From positions 23,125 to 87,124 of the forward strand of contig JAEUHE010000149.1 of assembly GCA_016793885.1 (NCBI GenBank): DNA of 64,000 nucleotides, written 5' to 3'. Both the position numbers and the translations under genes were made by a program. Shown here piece after piece: positions 1-8,702 of this stretch. Numbering within the stretch: the stretch's first letter is position 1; each line of letters starts with the position of its first letter. Under the pieces are notes generated by a model. It was not told where the DNA came from. It made no database searches and worked only from the letters and a program-made list of their open reading frames with translations. Origin of the DNA: Verrucomicrobiales bacterium. GTDB taxonomy: Bacteria > Verrucomicrobiota > Verrucomicrobiia > Limisphaerales > UBA11320.

Positions 1-332
1 CCCGATTGTCCGCACTGTCGGAACGCAAAGGGCGAGGCCAGCAACGGCTGTTTCTTCGCTTCGTCGGGTCGCAGCCCAAAAGCAGGGATCGCCTCTCCGT
101 TCATCGCTTGGAGGCGGGGTTTGGGATCAAACGTGTCCACGTGTGAGAACCCGCCGGTCAGAAAGACGAACAGCAGATTCTTGGCAGGCGCAGGAAAATG
201 AGTGGCGCGTGGGGCCAGGATTCGTGCTTCCCCTTGCACCGCCGCCTGCATGAGCCCAGGCCAGCAGCCAAGACCGGCGGAACCAACGCAGCCTGCGGCA
301 GACCTCAAAAATCGACGACGGTTAATCGACAT
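1..332 (-). CDS. DUF1501 family protein, partial (N-terminal part)
   Basis: The first ~110 residues of a DUF1501 protein (sulfatase/alkaline-phosphatase-like fold), cut off by the window edge. The start is an ATG at 332 that overlaps the stop of the upstream DUF1549/DUF1553 gene by 11 nt, so the pair is probably translationally coupled. The N-terminus MSINRRRFLRSAAG is a twin-arginine type signal, and the family motif FLTGGFSHVDTFDPKP follows near residues 57-72. Proteins of this family almost always sit directly after a DUF1549/DUF1553 gene in Planctomycetota and Verrucomicrobiota. Their role is unproven; export and a degradative or surface role are inferred. Confidence 0.85.
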   Translation of the reverse strand, partial: MSINRRRFLRSAAGCVGSAGLGCWPGLMQAAVQGEARILAPRATHFPAPAKNLLFVFLTGGFSHVDTFDPKPRLQAMNGEAIPAFGLRPDEAKKQPLLASPFAFRQCGQS

Positions 333-2472
333 AGACGAATTCGCTGGAGTTCAACACAACGCGGACGTAACTCGTCCAGGCTTCCCTCTCCGCCTGGTCC
401 GCCGTCAACCCGGCCATCCGCCCGGCTTCCCGGCAAGTTCTCAAAAACTCTCGCATTCTCTTGACCTCGCCCGAATGCGGGCGCCGACACCAAGCTTGTT
501 CAATGGTGGACTCGATCCGCGCCGCCTCGCCATCCACCCCGACCGGCAGTTGCTGCGCCCAGGCTTGGGCCGCCTCCGCGATGAAGGGGCTGTTCATGAA
601 GTACAGCGCCTGGAGCGGCACCGTCGAGGCAGTTCGCACATCGGTGGATAGATTGGCATCCGGAGCATCGAACAGTCCCAGATAAGGATGCCTCTGCAGT
701 CGTTGCCGCATCAGGTAGACGCTTCGGTGACGGGACTCATACACCGTTTTGAAAGGATTGTGCTGCGTCCAATGCCACTCCTCGATCGGCGGAAATGGAT
801 GCGGTCCGGGCCGATTCGTATCCAAGAGTCCTGAGACAGCGAGAATCGAATCGCGCAAGGCCTCCGCATCCAGCCGACGCCGGTCAAATCTGCTGTACCA
901 CACATTCCCTGGATCCTTGGCGACGGAAGACTCCGATTCGGCGCTCGCTTGTTGCCATACGGCAGAGTTTAGGATCAACCGATGCATGGCCTTGATCGAC
1001 CATCCGTGTTGAACGAACGAAAAGGCCAAGTAGTCGAGCAGCTCCGGATGCGACGGTGGCTCGCTGCGCATGCCCAAGTTTGAGGGGGTGCTCACCAGCC
1101 CTTTCCCGAAATGATGATGCCACAGCCGATTGACCATCACCCGCGCCGTGAGCGGGTTCCCAGCCTGCGTAACCCAGTCGGCAAACTCGCGGCGGCCACT
1201 GGTCCCGGGCGCGATATGCAAAGACGCTCCTTGGCCGAAAACCGCCGGAAGGCAGCGCGGCACTATCGGCCCCGGCTGTGATGGCTCCCCCTTCTCATGA
1301 ATGAACTGGTCAACAGGCTTGTCGTCGACCACTGCGTAAGCCACCGGCAGATTAGGCAACGCGCCCGATCGCTCGCGACGTTTGAGCTCGGTACGCAACA
1401 CCTTCAGCTCAACTTCCAGATGGTCTCGACTTTGCGCATTGGTGTTGCCCGCCGCGATCTCCTTCTCCAGACGAGCCAGCTCCGCTCTCAAGGTCTCCAA
1501 TCGAACACGGTTGAGCTCCAGCGGACGCGCGGCACTCCCGGGTGGCAACAAAGGAACAAACCCCATCCTCGGCAAATTCTTCGATTGAAATTCCTCGGAA
1601 CCGGCATAGGGGAATCGGGTGCTGGCAAAAAGCCCGTACATGCCATAGTAGTCCTGCTTGGTTAGAGGATCGAACTTGTGATCGTGGCAGCGAGCGCAAC
1701 GCATCGAGAGCCCCAAAAAAGTGCGGGACGTTGTGTCAATCGCATCCTCGATCGTCAGGTGCATCAGCTCGAACGGCGCGGTAGCGTATCGACGCGATAA
1801 CGCCAGGAAACCGGTAGCAACAATGCGTTCTGCGTAGCGGTCGGCGGGCCCATCCTTCGCCAACACATCCCCCGCCAGCTGCTCCTGGACGAACTGATCG
1901 TAGGGCTTGTCCTGATTGAATGAATCGATGACATAATCGCGGTAACGGGAGGCCTCCGGCACCGGATAGTCGGCATTGTCTCCCGCGGTGTCCGCGTAAC
2001 GGGCAACATCCAGCCAGTGACGTCCCCACCGCTCGCCATAGCGCGGCGAGGCGAGTAAACGCTCGACGAGGTTACTAAACGCGGCTGGAGAGGTGTCAGT
2101 CAGAAAAGCCCGCACCTCGGCGGAGGTCGGTGGGAGGCCCACGAGGTCGAAGGTGGCTCGCCTGAGCAAAGTGAACTTGTCCGCCGTTGGCGCCGGCTTG
2201 AGATGGACAGCTTCCAGCCTGTTAAGAATGAATGAGTCGATAGGTGTGCGGCACCATCGCTGGTTTTGGGGTGAAGGAATCTGCGGCGTCCGGACAGGTT
2301 GAAACGACCACCACGAAGTCGAATTGGTTGGAATCACGTCCCCTGCCATCACGCGCGTTGCGAGCAGGAAGAAGCACACCACTCGGAGAATGGAGGCCTG
2401 CCACCTCCAAGACTCCAAGGCTCCCCTCGCCAGGGACGCAACGCCGTGTGGACTCGGAATGCGCCTATGCAT
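322..2472 (-). CDS. DUF1549 and DUF1553 domain protein with one heme-binding motif
   Basis: A 716-residue exported protein. A hydrophobic segment near residues 28-44 looks like a signal peptide, although the ~27 residues before it are long, so the true start may be internal. DUF1549 covers about residues 75-285 and includes the heme-c attachment motif CARCH at 259-263 followed by DHKFDP. DUF1553 covers roughly 440-700 and includes VNRLWHHHFGKG. The extra N-terminal cytochrome domain (PSCyt1) found in many relatives is absent. It is followed by a coupled DUF1501 gene. The family is a hallmark of PVC bacteria and is suspected to act in polysaccharide degradation or periplasmic electron transfer, without direct proof. 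Confidence 0.88.
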   Translation of the reverse strand: MHRRIPSPHGVASLARGALESWRWQASILRVVCFFLLATRVMAGDVIPTNSTSWWSFQPVRTPQIPSPQNQRWCRTPIDSFILNRLEAVHLKPAPTADKFTLLRRATFDLVGLPPTSAEVRAFLTDTSPAAFSNLVERLLASPRYGERWGRHWLDVARYADTAGDNADYPVPEASRYRDYVIDSFNQDKPYDQFVQEQLAGDVLAKDGPADRYAERIVATGFLALSRRYATAPFELMHLTIEDAIDTTSRTFLGLSMRCARCHDHKFDPLTKQDYYGMYGLFASTRFPYAGSEEFQSKNLPRMGFVPLLPPGSAARPLELNRVRLETLRAELARLEKEIAAGNTNAQSRDHLEVELKVLRTELKRRERSGALPNLPVAYAVVDDKPVDQFIHEKGEPSQPGPIVPRCLPAVFGQGASLHIAPGTSGRREFADWVTQAGNPLTARVMVNRLWHHHFGKGLVSTPSNLGMRSEPPSHPELLDYLAFSFVQHGWSIKAMHRLILNSAVWQQASAESESSVAKDPGNVWYSRFDRRRLDAEALRDSILAVSGLLDTNRPGPHPFPPIEEWHWTQHNPFKTVYESRHRSVYLMRQRLQRHPYLGLFDAPDANLSTDVRTASTVPLQALYFMNSPFIAEAAQAWAQQLPVGVDGEAARIESTIEQAWCRRPHSGEVKRMREFLRTCREAGRMAGLTADQAEREAWTSYVRVVLNSSEFVYVD

Positions 2473-2545
2473 GGTTATCGTGACAGCCCGACTCTAGTCA
2501 GAAACCGCGCGCCGGCGCAATGCACGGATTAGGGGGGGGTAGCGT

Positions 2546-2754
2546 GTGTGATTTGAAGTGGGTGAGGCTTGGTCTGTTGTACGGAGTTCCGCCTTTAGGC
2601 GGTCCCCTGAGGCTTGAGGATCATGGAAACGCTAGATCCTAAACCACTGGGCCAATTTCAGCGCCTTTTCCGCCTGAAGGCGGAACTCCATGCGCCCGAC
2701 GATCGTTGGGTCCGCGGTTGGATAGTTCCCCGCCTCACCCACTTCTAATCACAC
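2546..2754. repeat. Nested inverted-repeat element between divergent genes
   Basis: Two pairs of inverted arms are nested. The outer arms at 2546-2567 and 2733-2754 match at 21 of 22 positions. The inner arms at 2583-2602 and 2670-2689 match at 19 of 20 and carry the palindrome CCGCCTNNAGGCGG. The stretches between outer and inner arms do not pair. There is no reading frame inside. It fills most of the 351-bp gap between two divergent DUF1549 genes, whose promoters should lie in or next to it. It could be a small non-autonomous palindromic repeat or a regulatory structure. I saw nothing else identifiable in this gap. Confidence 0.7.
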
Positions 2755-2823
2755 CCGATTGGCTGGGGCCACTATGAATTTGCGTTGCCCACGGAACGTC
2801 TCAACCGGCACAATAGCACTCTC

Positions 2824-5496
2824 ATGAAACTCTCCGGCGTTTGGGCTCTAGCCTGGATTCTTGCCTCGCTGCAGGCCGGAGGAGTCACAAACTCCTGGTG
2901 GGCGATCCAGCCGCTGAAGGCTCCCAAGCCTCCCGTGATCCCAGGAAACCCAAAGACGGCGCATCCCATCGATGCCTTCATTCAGGCTCAGTGCCTTCAA
3001 CGCGGACTTACTCCGTCACCCGAAGCTGACGCACGCACCCTGATCCGACGATTGAGCTTTGATCTCATCGGCCTTCCCCCCGCACCGGAAGCGGCCGAAA
3101 ACTTCGTAAACAGTGGTTCCACCCAAGCCTACGAGACGCTCATCGAGAAACTCTTGAACAGCCCCCGCTACGGAGAACGCTGGGCTCGCCATTGGATGGA
3201 TACCGCCCATTTTGCCGAGACGCACGGCCACGACCAGGATCGCATCCGAGCGCACGCCTGGCCCTATCGCGATTATCTCATCCAAGCGTTCAACACCGAC
3301 ACTCCTTACCCGCGCTTCGTGCAGGAGCAGGTCGCGGGGGACGTGCTGTTCCCCGAAAGGCCCGATTTGATTCCCGCCCTGGGGTTTCTAGCGGCCGGCC
3401 CTTGGGATGAGAGCTCCCTGCGCGACATTCGAGAAGACACCTTGGATCGTCAGATCGCCCGGTATTTGGATCGAGACGACGTCGTGACCACCGTCATGCA
3501 AACCTTCACCAGCACCACGGTGCAATGCGCCCGCTGCCACGATCACAAGTTCGACCCCATCAGCCAGGAAGACTATTATTCCTTGCAAGCCACCTTCGCG
3601 GGAGTCGACCGCGCCAGCCGTCCCTACGATCCAGATCCAGCCATCGCTCGAAGGCGCAACCAAATCAAAGGCGATCTGGCAAGGGTGGAGAAGCGAGATC
3701 GTGAACTCTTGTTTTCTTCGAAGACCGAAAACTCGCTTGCGCAGTGGGAATCGACTCGAAACCAAACCCCGGTGAAATGGCAAATCGTCGAATCTGAGGT
3801 ATTCCTGTCCGCCGCAGGTGCCACACTGCGGCGTCAGAAGGATGGATCCTTACTCGCCAGCGGGCAGCATGGTCCGACGGATATTTACACCATCACGGCT
3901 CGCGCCCAGGTTTCGCGCGTTTCTGCGGTCCGACTGGAGGTCCTCGCCGACGACAGCCTGCCCCGCCGCGGGCCAGGACGTGAACCCAACGGAAACCTGC
4001 ATCTCTCCGAATTTCAGCTGTGGGCGTTTGATGCCGCGAGCCCGACCGGAAGAATCGTGAGTCTTAAGAACCCCAGCGCTGACTATAACCAACCCGATTG
4101 GACCATCGCGCACGCCCTGGACGGCAACGACAAATCCGCCTGGGGGATCTACCCTCGAGTCGGCGAGGCTCATCAAGCCGTGTTCACCTTGATTACCCCT
4201 CTGGAAATCCGACCGGATACAAAGCTGGTCTTCGTGCTCAAGCAGCTCCATGGAGGCCACTGCATCGGCCGACTTCGCCTTTCGGTGACCGACGCCTCCT
4301 CGCTCGAAAGTCTGATCCTTCTGCCCGAAGAACTTCAAACCGCTCTGGCCGCCCCTCGTTCGGATAGAACCGAAAGCCAGAAAGTCCTCCTGGCGGCATG
4401 GCACCTAAAGGCCGCGCTTGATCGGGATCTGGCCTCCCTGCCTCCACCATCCTTCGTCTATGCGGCAGCCAGCGATTTTCCGCCGGATGGCTCGCACAAG
4501 CCAGCGGGGGCTCCCCGTCCTGTTCAGATTCTACATCGAGGTGAGATTACCAGGCCCGGGCAGTTGGCCAACCCCGGAAGTCTAAGCTGCATCGACTCGC
4601 TATCGGGGCGATTTGCCGATCTACCCCCTCAGGACGAGGGTGCCCGGCGAGCCGCCCTGGCCCGATGGCTGACCGACCGCAACAACCCTTTGGTCTGGAG
4701 GTCTATCGTCAACCGAGTCTGGCACTATCATTTCGGTCGAGGCCTGGTGGAAACCCTCAACGATTTCGGATCCATGGGAAGCCAACCGACCCACCCGGAG
4801 CTGCTCGATTGGCTGGCTGTTTGGTTTCGAGACGAAGCGAAAGGATCCCTGAAGCAGCTGCATCGTCTTCTGGTCACCAGCCACACTTACAAACAAGCCT
4901 CGGCTGTGCGGACAGCATCCGGGGCCCAAGCACTCGACACCGAAAACCGCTATCTGTCCCGAATGCATCGCCGACGGCTGGATGCAGAGCAAGTGCGCGA
5001 TGCGCTCCTCCAAATCTCGGGCCAGCTGGATTTGCGAATGGGCGGCCCCAGCGACCAACAGTTCGATCTTCAACCCGGCATCCATGTGACACCCCGGATC
5101 GACTACAGCAAATTCGATCTCGATCAAGCGGCAGGTCGTCGAAGGGGTGTCTATCGCTTTCTCTTCCGAACCCTACCCGATCCCTTCATGGATGCGCTGG
5201 ACTGTCCGGCCGGAGATCAGCTCACCCCCGTGAGGATGGAGGGTGTGACCGTGCAGCAAGCACTCGCGCTTTGGAACAACGCGTTCGCCGCCCGTCAAGC
5301 CGAGCATCTCGGTTCGCGTCTAGGTCGCGAGCATCAAGGCTTGGCGGCACAAATCGCAGCCGCCTTCGAACTCGCCCTCAACCGCGGTCCCCGGTCGGAA
5401 GAGCAGGCAGAGGCCGCGGAGTATGCCAAGCGCCATGGCCTTAACAACTTCGTGAGGGTTTTGATTAACAGCAACGAGTTCATGTTCCTCGATTAA
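2824..5496 (+). CDS. DUF1549 and DUF1553 domain protein with central carbohydrate-binding-like region
   Basis: An 890-residue exported protein. I chose the ATG at 2824 because MKLSGVWALAWILASLQAGG is a plausible signal peptide; an upstream ATG at 2785 would put 13 polar residues in front of it. DUF1549 covers about 40-270, with the heme motif CARCH at 235-239. A middle region (about residues 300-500) has the style of an F5/8-type carbohydrate-binding module (LHLSEFQLWAF and NGNDKSAWGIYP-like turns). DUF1553 follows at about 610-880 with VNRVWHYHFGRG. The DUF1501 gene begins 15 nt downstream, so the two form an operon. It is a paralogue of the divergent gene ending at 322. Function is unproven. 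Confidence 0.88.
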   Translation: MKLSGVWALAWILASLQAGGVTNSWWAIQPLKAPKPPVIPGNPKTAHPIDAFIQAQCLQRGLTPSPEADARTLIRRLSFDLIGLPPAPEAAENFVNSGSTQAYETLIEKLLNSPRYGERWARHWMDTAHFAETHGHDQDRIRAHAWPYRDYLIQAFNTDTPYPRFVQEQVAGDVLFPERPDLIPALGFLAAGPWDESSLRDIREDTLDRQIARYLDRDDVVTTVMQTFTSTTVQCARCHDHKFDPISQEDYYSLQATFAGVDRASRPYDPDPAIARRRNQIKGDLARVEKRDRELLFSSKTENSLAQWESTRNQTPVKWQIVESEVFLSAAGATLRRQKDGSLLASGQHGPTDIYTITARAQVSRVSAVRLEVLADDSLPRRGPGREPNGNLHLSEFQLWAFDAASPTGRIVSLKNPSADYNQPDWTIAHALDGNDKSAWGIYPRVGEAHQAVFTLITPLEIRPDTKLVFVLKQLHGGHCIGRLRLSVTDASSLESLILLPEELQTALAAPRSDRTESQKVLLAAWHLKAALDRDLASLPPPSFVYAAASDFPPDGSHKPAGAPRPVQILHRGEITRPGQLANPGSLSCIDSLSGRFADLPPQDEGARRAALARWLTDRNNPLVWRSIVNRVWHYHFGRGLVETLNDFGSMGSQPTHPELLDWLAVWFRDEAKGSLKQLHRLLVTSHTYKQASAVRTASGAQALDTENRYLSRMHRRRLDAEQVRDALLQISGQLDLRMGGPSDQQFDLQPGIHVTPRIDYSKFDLDQAAGRRRGVYRFLFRTLPDPFMDALDCPAGDQLTPVRMEGVTVQQALALWNNAFAARQAEHLGSRLGREHQGLAAQIAAAFELALNRGPRSEEQAEAAEYAKRHGLNNFVRVLINSNEFMFLD

Positions 5497-5511
5497 TCTC
5501 CCTACACCGCC

Positions 5512-6996
5512 ATGCATCCCCACTCCTCGCCAGTTCAAAGGTCCCTCGGCACTGCCGCCCGCCAGGCAACCCGACGTGCCTTCCTGGAAAGGCTCGCGGG
5601 AGGCTTTGGTGGAGTTGCACTCGCCCAGGTGCTGGCAGCGGATCAATCCCTAGCGGCTCCGACATCGGAGCGTGCGGCCTTGCTGCCAGACAACCCCCTG
5701 CCTCACCATCTGTCCAAGGCGCGCCGCGTCATTCAACTCTTCATGAACGGCGGAGCGAGTCAGATGGATCTGTTCGATTACAAACCTGCCCTCTTCCAAC
5801 GAGCGGGGGAGTCTTTCAACCCCGGCGCTGGGGTCAGGGTCGAAGCTCCCACCAGTGAGCCGGGCAAGATACTCAAGCCGCCTTTCGAATTCCGTCGACA
5901 CGGTCAGAGCGGGAGATGGGTTAGCAGCCTCCTGCCTCACCTGAGCACATGCGTCGATGACATCGCGTTTCTGATGTCCATGGTCTCCAAGACCAATGTC
6001 CATGGCCCGGGAAGCTATCTGCTTAACACCGGGTTTCTCTTGCCTGGGTTCCCTTGCTTCGGTTCCTGGGTCAGCTACGCGCTCGGGCGGATCGCCGACA
6101 ACCTGCCGACGTTCGTGGTCCTACCCGATTCGCGCGGCCTGCCCTACAATCAAAAGGGCAATTTCTCGAGCGGCTTTCTGCCCGTTCAACACCAGGGGAC
6201 AATCATCCAAGCACAGGCAGCCGCCCCCATGACCGACTTAAGCCCGCCAAGCAGCGCAACCTACATCACTCCCGAGGCCAGCCGGGATGGCCTGGCGCTC
6301 CTCAACCGATGGAATCGATCGCATTGGGAGGACCATGGTCGGGATGGCCGTCTGGACGCGCGAATTAGGGCCTACGAGTTGGCTGCCAAAATGCAACTGA
6401 GCGCACCCGAGGCCTTCGATGTCACTCGGGAAAGTGAAGTCACCCGCAAGCTCTATGGCCTGGATGAGAAGGTCACCGAGGATTTTGGCAAGCGCTGCCT
6501 CATCGCCAGGCGTTTGATCGAGCGAGGCGTGCGATTCGTGCAGGTCTGGAGTGGCGCTGGTGGGCCCACCGGCAACTGGGACAACCATTCCAGCATCGTC
6601 AAGGAGTTGCCGCCGATGTGCGCGGCCACCGACCGCCCAGCCGCCGCGCTACTCCGGGATCTGGAGTCCCGAGGACTTCTGGAAGATACGCTCGTATTGT
6701 GGAACACCGAGTTTGGCCGAATGCCGTTTAGCCAAAGTGGCGATGGGCGTGATCACAACGGTGGAACCTTCGTAGGCTGGATGGCCGGAGCCGGGGTCCG
6801 AGGAGGAACATCTGTCGGCGAGAGCGACGAGTGGTCCTGGAAGGCCGCGAACGCCGCCGTCACGAACTACGATTTTCATGCGACGGCTCTGCATCTCCTC
6901 GGAATCGATCACGAAAAATTGACCTTCCGAGCGAACGGAGCGAACCGCCGGTTAACGGATGTGCATGGCCAGGTCATTCGCGAAGTGTTGGCGTGA
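5512..6996 (+). CDS. DUF1501 family protein with Tat signal
   Basis: A 494-residue protein starting 15 nt after the DUF1549/DUF1553 gene. The N-terminus has a twin-arginine style signal (TRRAFLERLAGGFGGVALAQ, about residues 22-41), so folded export is likely. Family landmarks are LFMNGGASQMDLFDYKP near residue 78, NWDNHSSI near 357, and LWNTEFGRMP near 397 followed by a GRDHN motif. These resemble the metal-binding layout of the alkaline phosphatase/sulfatase superfamily, but no enzyme activity has been shown for the family. Length is normal. It is paired with the preceding heme-motif protein. Confidence 0.88.
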   Translation: MHPHSSPVQRSLGTAARQATRRAFLERLAGGFGGVALAQVLAADQSLAAPTSERAALLPDNPLPHHLSKARRVIQLFMNGGASQMDLFDYKPALFQRAGESFNPGAGVRVEAPTSEPGKILKPPFEFRRHGQSGRWVSSLLPHLSTCVDDIAFLMSMVSKTNVHGPGSYLLNTGFLLPGFPCFGSWVSYALGRIADNLPTFVVLPDSRGLPYNQKGNFSSGFLPVQHQGTIIQAQAAAPMTDLSPPSSATYITPEASRDGLALLNRWNRSHWEDHGRDGRLDARIRAYELAAKMQLSAPEAFDVTRESEVTRKLYGLDEKVTEDFGKRCLIARRLIERGVRFVQVWSGAGGPTGNWDNHSSIVKELPPMCAATDRPAAALLRDLESRGLLEDTLVLWNTEFGRMPFSQSGDGRDHNGGTFVGWMAGAGVRGGTSVGESDEWSWKAANAAVTNYDFHATALHLLGIDHEKLTFRANGANRRLTDVHGQVIREVLA

Positions 6997-7104
6997 GACT
7001 GGATGTCAGTCCGAAGGGCTGTCCATGAACCAGGCCTCGTTACCTCGGCTTCTTCACTATCAACGGCTGTAGGGGACGAGATCACTTCCTGGATCCGCTG
7101 CCTA

Positions 7105-7273
7105 GAACCCACAGGGTTCAAAGAAATTAGCCGGGCGATCGCAGATCCCCGGTCACCCGTTCCCATTTCACCGCACCCCGCAGGGCGTGCCACGTCCCTT
7201 TCCCCGGTCAAAGGGACGGCCATAGGCTTGGTGGCTTAGTGTGAGACCATCCGGCTCGCTGTGCTCGGAGCCG
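7105..7273. repeat. Palindrome-rich intergenic element, possibly a decayed PVC repeat
   Basis: The 320-bp gap after the DUF1501 gene contains a 15-bp palindrome GAACCCACAGGGTTC (7105-7119), a hairpin at 7194-7217 with arms GTCCCTTT/AAAGGGAC, and another near 7250-7273 with arms CCGGCTC/GAGCCGG. The CCCACAGGG core recurs at 63853-63867 next to another hairpin, which suggests a dispersed intergenic repeat. From memory, similar sequences are frequent between genes in PVC genomes; I could not check this. No credible gene is present here. Confidence 0.45.
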
Positions 7274-7284
7274 GGGAATCGTCC

Positions 7285-7311
7285 ACCACCCCGACTCGGC
7301 GTCGGGGTGGT
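7285..7311. terminator. GC-rich hairpin between convergent genes
   Basis: A perfect 11-bp stem (7285-7295 with 7301-7311, arms ACCACCCCGAC/GTCGGGGTGGT) closes a 5-nt loop. It lies between the end of the plus-strand DUF1501 gene and the stop of the minus-strand ugd gene, where a bidirectional terminator is expected. There is no clear U-tract on either side, so termination rather than mRNA protection is inferred from position. Confidence 0.5.
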
Positions 7312-7316
7312 TGCTG

Positions 7317-8606
7317 CTAGCGGCCGATCGATTTGTAAATAAAGCCGAGCCTCTCCATCTCAATGGGATCGAAGAGATTTCGGCCATCAAACAGGATCGG
7401 ATGCGTCAGCTCGCGACGCGCCCTGTCGAGGTCGAGTTTCTTAAACTCCGGCCATTCCGTAGCGACGACCAACGCATCACATCCAACCGCCACCTCGTTC
7501 ATGTCCTTGACGTAAGTCACGTCCTTAAGAACACTTTTAGCCTTCTCCATCGCCTGCGGGTCGTAAACACGAAGAGCGGCGCCTTCCGCCTGTAGCCGGT
7601 GACAGAGTTCGATCGCGGGCGACTGTCGAACGTCGTCGGTGTTTTGCTTGAAGGCAAGCCCCAGGACACCGAGTGTTTTGTCCTTGGCCACCCACAACGT
7701 TTCGATGATTTTCTTAACGAACCGATCCATCTGTGCGCTATTGATGGTCTGGACCTCCTTGAGCAATCGAAAATCATAGCCGAGCTGCTCAGAGATCTTC
7801 ACAAAGGCGCTGATGTCCTTGGGGAAGCAGCTACCGCCATATCCGAGACCCGCGTCGAGGAAGCGGCGCCCGATCCGGGCATCCATTCCCATACCGTTGG
7901 CCACCTCGAGAACGTTGGCACCGGAAGCCTCACAAATCACCGACACCGCGTTGATATAGGAAATCTTCAGGGCCAAAAACGAATTGGCCGCGTGCTTGAT
8001 AAGCTCGGCAGAGTTGATGTCCGTGATGATGAGCGGCGCCTTGATCGGCTCATAGATTTCGCGCATCGCCGGAACCGCCCGCTGGGATTTTACACCGATC
8101 ACAATCCGATCCGGCTTGAGGAAATCCTCGATAGCAAAGCCTTCTCGAAGGAACTCCGGATTACTGACGACATCAAACTCCACCTTGGCTTTGCAGTAAC
8201 GCTTGATGGTCTCGGAAACCTTGTCGCCCGTCTTGACCGGAACCGTGCTCTTATCGACCACGATTTTGTAGGAGGTCATGCAACTGGCGATCTCGCGCGC
8301 CACCCCTTCGATGAAACTCAGATCGACCGATCCATCCGCGTGCGGGGGGGTAGGAACCGCGATGAAGATGACGTCCCCGCCTTCCACTCCTTCCTGGGTT
8401 GACGCAGTAAAGCGCAGGCGGCCGGCGGTTACGTTCTTGCGCACCAACTCATCCAGTCCTGGTTCATAGATGGGCATTCCGCCCGCCTGAAGCACTTTGA
8501 CCTTCGCCACATCCTTGTCGACGCAAACAACCTCATGACCAATTTCCGCGAAACAGGTACCGGTCACCAACCCGACATAACCTGTCCCAATAATACAGAC
8601 CTTCAT
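7317..8606 (-). CDS. ugd: UDP-glucose 6-dehydrogenase
   Basis: Oxidises UDP-glucose to UDP-glucuronate with two NAD+, feeding exopolysaccharide or lipopolysaccharide sugars. The 429-residue protein has the Rossmann motif GTGYVGLVTG at residues 7-16, and the catalytic cysteine is C260 in GYGGSCFPKD. The central UDPGDH dimerisation region and the C-terminal UDP-binding domain (GLAFKQNTDDVRQSPA) are complete. The ATG at 8606 begins directly with the NAD-binding strand MKVCIIGTGYVG, so the start is secure. A hairpin at 8633-8657 separates it from the upstream TPR gene, so it may have its own promoter. Confidence 0.96.
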   Translation of the reverse strand: MKVCIIGTGYVGLVTGTCFAEIGHEVVCVDKDVAKVKVLQAGGMPIYEPGLDELVRKNVTAGRLRFTASTQEGVEGGDVIFIAVPTPPHADGSVDLSFIEGVAREIASCMTSYKIVVDKSTVPVKTGDKVSETIKRYCKAKVEFDVVSNPEFLREGFAIEDFLKPDRIVIGVKSQRAVPAMREIYEPIKAPLIITDINSAELIKHAANSFLALKISYINAVSVICEASGANVLEVANGMGMDARIGRRFLDAGLGYGGSCFPKDISAFVKISEQLGYDFRLLKEVQTINSAQMDRFVKKIIETLWVAKDKTLGVLGLAFKQNTDDVRQSPAIELCHRLQAEGAALRVYDPQAMEKAKSVLKDVTYVKDMNEVAVGCDALVVATEWPEFKKLDLDRARRELTHPILFDGRNLFDPIEMERLGFIYKSIGR

Positions 8607-8632
8607 ATGTGTAGCGAATCAGACCATGGAAA

Positions 8633-8657
8633 CGGCGAGAATGTTCGATTCTCGCCG
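8633..8657 (-). terminator. Hairpin between the TPR gene and ugd
   Basis: A perfect 10-bp stem (8633-8642 with 8648-8657, arms CGGCGAGAAT/ATTCTCGCCG) closes a 5-nt loop. Read on the minus strand it is followed by only three T residues, so it is a weak intrinsic terminator at best. It lies 46 nt after the stop of the TPR gene and 27 nt before the ugd start. It could also be an RNA-processing or attenuation structure. Confidence 0.45.
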
Positions 8658-8702
8658 AATCATCTCACCCGAGTCCGGTTTTGCGTTAGCTCAAGGAGAG
8701 CC

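Noticed and set aside
7599..8402. Antisense frame across ugd
   Set aside because: It lies wholly opposite the well-conserved ugd gene and has no recognisable domain or start context.
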